From: Frankiales bacterium
Lineage (GTDB): Bacteria; Actinomycetota; Actinomycetes; Mycobacteriales; SCTD01
Length of the DNA: 11,455 nt
Reading direction: 5' to 3'
Assembly: GCA_004299215.1 (NCBI GenBank)
Contig: SCTD01000062.1
Location: 1-11,455 of the forward strand
The notes beneath the pieces were generated by a model. The model was not told the origin of the DNA. It did no database searches and saw only the letters and a list, made by a program, of their open reading frames with translations. Below are positions 6,211 to 11,455 of the stretch, piece by piece; position 1 is the stretch's first letter, and each line of letters opens with the position of its first letter. The translations under genes and the position numbers were made by a program.

Positions 6211-8601
6211 TCAGGTGGGGAGGGCGATCTCGCGCTCGGGGGTGCGCATGCCGGGCACGACCCGCCGGGCGCTCGCCGCCATGCTGAGCCGGTCGCGCAG
6301 CGCGGCGGCCGTCCCGGGCAGCACGGACGCGGGGACCGGTCGCGAGAAGAGGAACCCCTGCAGCCGAGTGCAGCCCTGGGCGATCAGCGCCTCGGCCTGC
6401 TCGGGGGTCTCGACGCCCTCCGCGACCGTCTCCAGCCCGAGGGACTCGGCCAGCGCGAGGACGGCCCAGGCGAGCTTGCCGGCCGACTCCTCGCGGGCGA
6501 TGCCGGCCACGAAGGCCTTGTCCACCTTGAGGATGTCGACCGGCAGCCGGCTCAGGTAGGACAGCGAGGAGTAGCCGGTGCCGAAGTCGTCGACGGCCAG
6601 CCGGACGCCGAGCGACTTGAGGCTGTCGAGCCGGTGCGCCGCCTGCTCGACGTCGCGCACCAGCAGGTTCTCGGTGATCTCGAGGACGAGCGCGCACGGG
6701 GGCAGGCCCGAGTCCGCGAGCGCCTGCCGTACGTCCTCCAGCAGTCCGGGCTCCTGCAGCTGGCGGGGGGAGAGGTTCACGCTCACGGTGAGGTCGGCGA
6801 GGGCCGGCGACCCGCGCCACTCGGCCGTCTGCCGGCAGGCCTCGCGCAGCACGAAGCGGCCCATCGCGACGATGAGCCCGGTGTCCTCGGCGAGCGGCAC
6901 GAACTCCGCCGGCGACACCAGCCCGCGGCGGGGGTGCTCCCACCGCAGCAGCGCCTCGGTGCTCATGACGGTTCCCGTCCGCGCATCCAGGACGGGTTGG
7001 TAGTGGACGGTGAACTGCTCCTCCGCGACCGCCCTGCGCAGCTCGCTCTCCAGCTCGGTGCGGCGCTGCAGCCGGTCGCGCATGGCGGGCTCGAAGACGA
7101 CGTAGCGGTGCTTGCCCTCGGCCTTGGCGCGGTACATCGCGACGTCGGCGTCACGCAGCAGCTCCTCGGCCTGGTCGCGGGAGCCGCGGGTGGTGACGAG
7201 GCCGATGCTGGCGCTGACGTGCACGGTCTGCCGGCCCGGCAGGTCGAACGGCCCGGCCAGCGCCTCGAGCACCCGCTCAGCCGCGGCGGTCGCGTCCGGG
7301 ACGTCGGAGTCCTCCAGGAGCACGGCGAACTCGTCGCCGCCGAGCCGGGCCACGGTGTCCTGGGTGCGCAGGCTGGCCTGCACCCGCTCCGCCACGGCGG
7401 TGAGCAGCCGGTCGCCGACGAGGTGCCCGAGCGAGTCGTTGACGACCTTGAAGTCGTCGACGTCGATGAAGAGCAGGGTGTACGGCGCGCCGTCCTGGCG
7501 CGCGCTGCGCTCCCCGGCGTGCGCCAGCCGGTCGAGGAACAGCGCACGGTTGGGCAGGCCGGTCAGGCTGTCGTGCAGCGACTGCCGGGTGGCCTCGTCG
7601 ACCGCGCGGTGCAGCGCCTGCACCGACTGCGCGTCGTTGAGGGCGAGGCTGACGTGCTCGGCGAAGGCCGTCAGCGCCTCCTGCTCCGTGGCGCTGTAGG
7701 TGCGGTGCGGACGGCGGGTGGCGACGACCAGGCTGCCGACGGCCTCGCCGCCCTGGCGGACCGGGCAGGCCATCGCGGCGAGGATGCCGTCGGCGGCGAA
7801 GCCGGGCAGCGGCTGCTCGACGCTCGGGTAGTGGCTGGTGAGCACCAGGGTGTTCTCGACGATGGCCCTGCCGCCGACCCCCTGCCCGACCGGCTGGCGC
7901 GCGGTCGCCAGGGCGAGCTCCTCGGGGACGCCGATGGACGACACCATGAGCATGTAGCGCGGGTCGACGGTGTCGACCAGGCGCAGCCCGACGATGTCCT
8001 CGCCGAGCAGCTCCGCCGCACCGGCGACGATCGCGTCGAGCACGTCGTTGAGCGGCTGGCGGCTGGAGATCGAGCGCTGGATGCGCGACAGCCGCTCGAG
8101 CAGCTCCTGCCGCTCGCGGAGAGAGGCGAGCAGCTTGGCGTTGTCGGCGGCGTGCGCGTCGCTGAGCCGGCGATGGCCGCGCTCCTCGTCGACCAGGCGG
8201 CGACCCTGCAGGGCGAGGCTGAGCACCTGCGCCATGCCGCGCAGCAGCGCGCGCTCCTCCTGGACGAAGGGCAGCGACTCGGAGCGTGCGAGCAGGACGG
8301 AGCCGCCTCCGACACCGGCGCACTCCGCGAGGGCGACGGTGCAGTCGCCGACCCCCTCGCACTCGAGGGTCGTCGCCCGACCCTCCGCCACGTCGACGAG
8401 CAGGGCGACCGGCGTCGCTCCTGCGGGGTAGCCCAGGGAGTGCAGGACGATGCCGTCGTCGACGAGGGCCGCGACCTCGCACTCCAGCGACTCGGCCATG
8501 TGCTCGAGCGACCGCTGCACGATGGTGGCGCGGTCGGGCAGGTCGACGACGGCGGTCAGCAGCTCGGTGAGCTGCTGCGTCGACCAGTGGTTGCGGGGCA
8601 T
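6211..8601 (-). CDS. GAF-GAF-GGDEF-EAL cyclic-di-GMP synthase/phosphodiesterase
   Basis: Predicted 796-aa soluble protein with no membrane segments. Order of domains: a GAF-like sensor about 8-140 (lower certainty), a coiled-coil linker about 140-185, a clear GAF about 185-335, GGDEF about 355-515 and EAL about 530-780. The GGDEF signature is intact (G421-G-D-E-F425), and an RxxD inhibitory site (R412-T-Q-D415) lies exactly five residues before it, so cyclase activity with product feedback is expected. The EAL domain keeps E549-A-L, EITE (641-644), DDFGTG (from D671) and ETVAEGVET, so phosphodiesterase activity is also plausible; which dominates cannot be told from sequence. The ATG at 8601 lies 1 nt after the stop of the upstream FIST gene, with only a weak ribosome site, which argues for translational coupling. 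The GAF domains probably read a small ligand or the FIST partner. Confidence 0.95.
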   Translation of the reverse strand: MPRNHWSTQQLTELLTAVVDLPDRATIVQRSLEHMAESLECEVAALVDDGIVLHSLGYPAGATPVALLVDVAEGRATTLECEGVGDCTVALAECAGVGGGSVLLARSESLPFVQEERALLRGMAQVLSLALQGRRLVDEERGHRRLSDAHAADNAKLLASLRERQELLERLSRIQRSISSRQPLNDVLDAIVAGAAELLGEDIVGLRLVDTVDPRYMLMVSSIGVPEELALATARQPVGQGVGGRAIVENTLVLTSHYPSVEQPLPGFAADGILAAMACPVRQGGEAVGSLVVATRRPHRTYSATEQEALTAFAEHVSLALNDAQSVQALHRAVDEATRQSLHDSLTGLPNRALFLDRLAHAGERSARQDGAPYTLLFIDVDDFKVVNDSLGHLVGDRLLTAVAERVQASLRTQDTVARLGGDEFAVLLEDSDVPDATAAAERVLEALAGPFDLPGRQTVHVSASIGLVTTRGSRDQAEELLRDADVAMYRAKAEGKHRYVVFEPAMRDRLQRRTELESELRRAVAEEQFTVHYQPVLDARTGTVMSTEALLRWEHPRRGLVSPAEFVPLAEDTGLIVAMGRFVLREACRQTAEWRGSPALADLTVSVNLSPRQLQEPGLLEDVRQALADSGLPPCALVLEITENLLVRDVEQAAHRLDSLKSLGVRLAVDDFGTGYSSLSYLSRLPVDILKVDKAFVAGIAREESAGKLAWAVLALAESLGLETVAEGVETPEQAEALIAQGCTRLQGFLFSRPVPASVLPGTAAALRDRLSMAASARRVVPGMRTPEREIALPT

Positions 8602-8602
8602 G

Positions 8603-9775
8603 TCAGCCCACGGCCAGCACGACGAGGGTCTGGTTGTGGAAGCCGGATGTGCCGCTGGTGCGTGCGATCTCGCCGTAGGTGTAGAAGCCGGCGACGGGTG
8701 CCCCGCCGGCGTTGGCGGCGATCCGCGAGGTCTCGCGCGCCAGCCCGCCGTCCTCCAGCACGCCGCGCCGGGCGATGCAGTCGAAGGCGAGCAGGCCGAC
8801 CGGGTCTGCGCCGCCGAGCGGTGCCAGCGCGGCCGAGCAGGCTGCGTCGGTGGCGGAGAGCACCGACTCCTCGTCGCCCTCCATGAACCAGGCGAGACCG
8901 CCGCGCGGCACGTGCGCGACGCAGACCAGCTCGCGCCTGTCGAAGTCTGCCTCCGCGACGAAGCGCACGTGCTCACCACGGCGCCGGGAGATCCCGAGCG
9001 GGTGGGTGAGGGCGAAGCGGGTGAAGGCGGCGGCGTCGGTCCAGGCCTCCTCGGGAGCCGACAGCCGCGTGAGGTACACGTCGAGCGCAGGCTTGTCGTC
9101 GATGCTCAGCACCCGGTTGTCGACGCTGTCGGTGACGAGCATGGGGTCGCCGACCCGCTGCCAGCCGTGGCTCACGCCGATCCCGAGTGGCGCGTCCGAG
9201 CCCAGGACGGCGGCGACCACGGAGCCCGTCAGCGCACGGTCGTCCTGCAGCTGGGTCGTGCGGGTCATCCGCAGGTCGTCGCCGGCGCAGCCGCCGACCA
9301 TCGGGACCGCGGCGCCGAGGACGCCGTAGACGCCCCGGACGAGCTGCTCCTGGTCGCCGGCCAACCCGTCGCTGAGCAGGAGGAGCACCCGGTGCGGGCG
9401 GTCGTCCACCTCGGCGGCGACGGCGGCGACCCGCGCGCCGGCCTCCCGGAGGCCTCCGTCGCCGATCTCGGCATGGGCCGTGCGCGCGGTGAAGCCGGAC
9501 CCGCCGAGGGCCATGACCACGACACCGGCGTCACCCGGCCCGTCCGCGGCGATCTCGCCCGCGGTGGAGCAGCCGATCAGGGGGGTGCTGCCGGCGACCC
9601 CGCGCACGCCCGCGAGCAGGTCGCCCGCGTCGTAGCCGTCCGAGCAGAAGACGACCAGCAGCGTGACGTCGTCCCGGCCGGCAAGGGCTGCTCGGGCTGC
9701 CTCGGCCCCGGCGGTCCGGGCGTCGGCCGTGCTGGACCGACCGGTTCCCGTCCACCGGTCTCCCGGTCCCGTCAC
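8603..9775 (-). CDS. FIST N/C domain signal-transduction sensor
   Basis: Predicted 390-aa cytoplasmic protein. Residues about 35-220 fit FIST_N (VTLLVVFCSDGYD..., TPLIGCSTAGEI, VPMVGGCAGDD), and about 225-370 fit FIST_C (LGIGVSHGWQRVGDPMLVTDSVDNRVLSIDDKPALDVY, ending GFYTYGEIARTSGTSGFHNQTLVVLAVG). FIST proteins are putative ligand sensors found beside signalling enzymes; a subset called NosP bind heme and report nitric oxide to partner kinases or cyclic-di-GMP enzymes. Whether this one binds heme cannot be read from sequence. The GTG start at 9775 is set by an excellent ribosome site (AGGAGGAG, about 5-7 nt upstream). It is the first gene of a tight operon with the GGDEF-EAL enzyme, 1 nt apart, so it most likely regulates that enzyme. 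Confidence 0.93.
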   Translation of the reverse strand: MTGPGDRWTGTGRSSTADARTAGAEAARAALAGRDDVTLLVVFCSDGYDAGDLLAGVRGVAGSTPLIGCSTAGEIAADGPGDAGVVVMALGGSGFTARTAHAEIGDGGLREAGARVAAVAAEVDDRPHRVLLLLSDGLAGDQEQLVRGVYGVLGAAVPMVGGCAGDDLRMTRTTQLQDDRALTGSVVAAVLGSDAPLGIGVSHGWQRVGDPMLVTDSVDNRVLSIDDKPALDVYLTRLSAPEEAWTDAAAFTRFALTHPLGISRRRGEHVRFVAEADFDRRELVCVAHVPRGGLAWFMEGDEESVLSATDAACSAALAPLGGADPVGLLAFDCIARRGVLEDGGLARETSRIAANAGGAPVAGFYTYGEIARTSGTSGFHNQTLVVLAVG

Positions 9776-10043
9776 CTCTGCTCCTCCTCCGCGGGTCCAC
9801 GACAGTGCGCGGCTCTGCCTGCGGTCATCGTCGGTCGCCGTCGGCGCAGGCCGTAGCCCGACTCCCCAGAATGGTCACGACGGGGGCATCGGCATGGTTC
9901 GGACGGACTATGAGCGCCCGGTCCGTGCTGCTCCTCGGCCCCGTCCCGGGCGGTCCCTGGTCAGCGGCACTTGCGCAGCGGGGTCCGGTCCGGTGGACTA
10001 CCCCCCGATGCGCCCCGTTCGGGGGCCGAGGGAAGGGGCACCC
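9776..10043. promoter_or_regulatory. Divergent intergenic region between FIST and DUF3052 genes
   Basis: These 268 nt separate two divergent transcription units and should hold both promoters. On the plus strand a weak sigma-70-like pair, TTGCGC (9971-9976) and TGGACT (9994-9999) with a 17-bp spacer, could drive the DUF3052 gene. For the FIST operon I find only the strong ribosome site next to its GTG and no convincing promoter. No small ORF here looks real. Confidence 0.45.
10002..10025. promoter_or_regulatory. 7-bp inverted repeat before the DUF3052 ribosome site
   Basis: CCCCCGA at 10002-10008 and TCGGGGG at 10019-10025 are perfect inverted repeats with a 10-nt gap. The element lies just before the Shine-Dalgarno tract (GAGGGAAGGGG) of the DUF3052 gene. 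It could be an operator half-site pair or a leader hairpin, or chance in very GC-rich DNA. Confidence 0.3.
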
Positions 10044-10499
10044 GTGAGCACGTCCGCGGACCACGCGGCTCAGCGTGGCCTGGCCGAGAAGCTCGGGATC
10101 GAGCCCGGCATGGTCGTGCAGGTGATGGGTGCGGATGCCGACGCCGACATCCCCGCCGACCAGTCGCTCATCGACGACGTGGGGGCGCGGGCCGGCACCG
10201 AGCTGGTCCTGACCGACGACACCGACGACGTCGTCGACGTCGTGATGCTCTGGTGGCGTGAGGGCGACGGCGACCTGGTCGACGCGCTCGTCGACGCCCT
10301 GACCAACCTCGCCGACAACGGCGTCGTCTGGCTGCTCACGCCGAAGGCCGGTCGCGACGGCCACGTCGAGCCGAGCGACATCGACGAGGCAGCCCCCACC
10401 GCCGGGCTGTCCAGCACGCGCAGCACCAGCGCGGCGCCCGAGTGGTCCGGCACGCGCCTGGTCGCCCCGAAGGCCGGCAAGGGCAAGAGCCGGCACTGA
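10044..10499 (+). CDS. DUF3052 family protein
   Basis: Predicted 151-aa soluble acidic protein. It matches the actinobacterial DUF3052 pattern closely: KLGIEPGMVVQVMG (16-29), the acidic DDTDDVVDVVMLWWREGDGDL (58-78), ALVDALTNLADNGVVWLLTPKAGRDGHVEPSDIDEAAPTAGL (81-122), and the C-terminal WSGTRLVAPKAGK (134-146). The family has no established function; no catalytic motif or cofactor site is visible. From memory, homologues often lie beside aceE in actinobacterial genomes, which here is 4.4 kb away across yjbQ and the signalling operon; a link to pyruvate metabolism is inference only. The GTG at 10044 is preceded by GAGGGAAGGGG, a good ribosome site, and gives the family's usual length. The downstream methyltransferase starts within its stop codon region. 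Confidence 0.92.
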   Translation: MSTSADHAAQRGLAEKLGIEPGMVVQVMGADADADIPADQSLIDDVGARAGTELVLTDDTDDVVDVVMLWWREGDGDLVDALVDALTNLADNGVVWLLTPKAGRDGHVEPSDIDEAAPTAGLSSTRSTSAAPEWSGTRLVAPKAGKGKSRH

Positions 10500-11455
10500 C
10501 GCCGGAGCAGGCCCGGGCGCTGCTGTCGCCCGCGGGACGCGACGCCGTGGCGCTCGCGTCGTCGCTGGACCTGAGTCCCGGGGCGCGGCTGCGGAGCGCC
10601 GAGGCGGTGCGGACACTGGGCGGCCTCGGCCCGCTCGCCCTCCAGCAGGCGCTGCTGCGCGAGCGGGCGCGGGCCAAGCACCCCCGTGGCGCCGAGCTGT
10701 GGTGGACGGCGGCGGCGCTCGAGCAGGCGTCGTCGTACGACCTCGCGGTCCACCGCGCGCGGCGCTACACCGGGCCGGTGCTCGACCTGTGCTGCTCCGT
10801 CGGGGGTGACCTGCTCGCGCTGCCGCAGCGCTCGGTCGGGGTCGACCTCGACGAGGCTCGGCTGCTGCTGGCGCAGGCCAACGCCGAGGTCCTGGACCGT
10901 GACGTCGCCCTGCTGCGCGCCGACGTCACGGCGCTGCGGCTGCCCGCCGGGGCGGACGTCGTCGCGGACCCGGGTCGGCGAGCAGGGGGGCGCCGGGTCT
11001 TCGACCCGCGGGCCTACTCCCCGCCGCTGGACGTGGTGCTCGGCTGGCGGGACCGGGTGCGCTCGCTCGTCGTGAAGGTGGCACCCGGTGTCGACCACGA
11101 GGCGCTGCCGGACGACCTCGAGGTGGAGGTCGTGTCGCTGCGCGGCGACGTGAAGGAGGCGGTGCTCGTGGGCGGCGCCGCGCGGACCGGCTCGCGCCGC
11201 ACGGCGACCCTGCTGCCGGCCGGCGACGTGCTGACCGATCTCGCGGTGCCGGTCCCCGAGGTGCGGCCGCCGGGTCGCTGGCTGCTCGAGCCGGACGGGG
11301 CGGTCGTCCGTGCCCACCTCGTCGCGCAGGTCGCTGCTCAGGTCGGCGGGTGGCTCGTCGACGAGACCATCGCCTACGTCAGCGCTGCCGCGAGAACGCC
11401 TACGCCGTACGGGAAGTGGTTCGAGGTGCTGGAGCAGCTCCCCTTCGGTCTCAAG
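10496..11455 (+). CDS. Class I SAM-dependent methyltransferase, THUMP-like (3' end missing)
   Basis: The frame is open to the right edge; 320 codons are visible and a few tens more are expected. Residues 94-119 (PVLDLCCSVGGDLLALPQ...VGVDLD) form the SAM-binding motif I and the acidic end of strand 2, in the slightly unusual form D97-L-C-C-S-V-G-G-D. DPGRRAGGRRVFDP near 160 resembles the DPARR block of this family. The region around VRPPGRWLLEPDGAVVRAHLV and TPYGKWFEVLEQLPF fits the actinobacterial THUMP-like C-terminus, which suggests an RNA substrate, unproven. The best N-terminus, L-T-P-E-Q-A-R-A-L-L-S-P, starts at CTG 10496, overlapping the DUF3052 stop as CTGA. Canonical alternatives are GTG 10442 (18 extra unfamiliar residues) and GTG 10547 (loses conserved residues); neither has a good ribosome site. 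Confidence 0.88.
   Translation, partial: MTPEQARALLSPAGRDAVALASSLDLSPGARLRSAEAVRTLGGLGPLALQQALLRERARAKHPRGAELWWTAAALEQASSYDLAVHRARRYTGPVLDLCCSVGGDLLALPQRSVGVDLDEARLLLAQANAEVLDRDVALLRADVTALRLPAGADVVADPGRRAGGRRVFDPRAYSPPLDVVLGWRDRVRSLVVKVAPGVDHEALPDDLEVEVVSLRGDVKEAVLVGGAARTGSRRTATLLPAGDVLTDLAVPVPEVRPPGRWLLEPDGAVVRAHLVAQVAAQVGGWLVDETIAYVSAAARTPTPYGKWFEVLEQLPFGLK

Noticed and set aside
5779..8886. A 1035-codon plus-strand open frame covering the GGDEF-EAL gene
   Set aside because: It is low in domain-like content and opposite clear GGDEF and EAL motifs; a base-composition artefact.
8601..8979. N-terminal extension of the GGDEF-EAL protein to an ATG at 8979
   Set aside because: The extension would run 126 residues through the FIST gene in another frame and is Ser/Thr/Arg/Pro-rich with no GAF-like pattern. 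The ATG at 8601, 1 nt after the FIST stop, is far more likely.
10442..10495. GTG 10442 as the methyltransferase start
   Set aside because: No ribosome site, 58-nt overlap with DUF3052, and an 18-residue extension unlike the family N-terminus. Kept as an alternative only.

Overview
The window is very GC-rich DNA, with strong G/C preference at third codon positions and frequent GTG starts. The gene set is actinobacterial: a homodimeric-type AceE pyruvate dehydrogenase E1, DUF3052 and DUF2795 proteins, and an actinobacterial-type YjbQ. I infer a free-living member of the Actinomycetota, but nothing here fixes the genus. Coding density is very high. There is no gene-free stretch over 300 bases, and I see no tRNA, rRNA, CRISPR array, insertion sequence or phage gene.

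Layout, left to right. (1) 2-1518, plus strand: the 3' part of a PAP2-family membrane phosphatase gene, overlapping by 4 nt a helix-hairpin-helix plus PHP-domain phosphoesterase related to the C-terminal half of PolX. (2) 1487-5604, minus strand: aceE, then a DUF2795 protein 29 nt downstream, then an unrecognised 277-aa protein with a four-cysteine cluster. The last gene converges on the PHP gene and overlaps its end by 32 nt. (3) 5673-6089, plus strand: yjbQ, divergent from aceE across a short shared control region. (4) 6131-6170: a strong hairpin, probably a two-way terminator. (5) 6211-9775, minus strand: a two-gene signalling operon. A FIST-domain sensor comes first, followed after 1 nt by a soluble GAF-GAF-GGDEF-EAL cyclic-di-GMP enzyme with both catalytic signatures intact. 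(6) 10044 to the window end, plus strand: a DUF3052 protein followed immediately by a SAM-dependent methyltransferase with a THUMP-like C-terminus. The methyltransferase runs off the right edge and probably starts at a CTG codon.

How the genes fit together. AceE is the thiamine-diphosphate-dependent entry point from pyruvate to acetyl-CoA. YjbQ-family proteins have thiamine-phosphate synthase activity, so the divergent pair may couple cofactor supply to enzyme demand; this is inference. The FIST/GGDEF-EAL pair looks like a self-contained sensory module that sets cyclic-di-GMP levels. It lies between the aceE/yjbQ pair and the DUF3052 gene, which from memory is often close to aceE in actinobacteria. 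The most interesting candidates are this FIST-c-di-GMP operon, the aceE/yjbQ control region, and the small proteins of unknown function trailing aceE.
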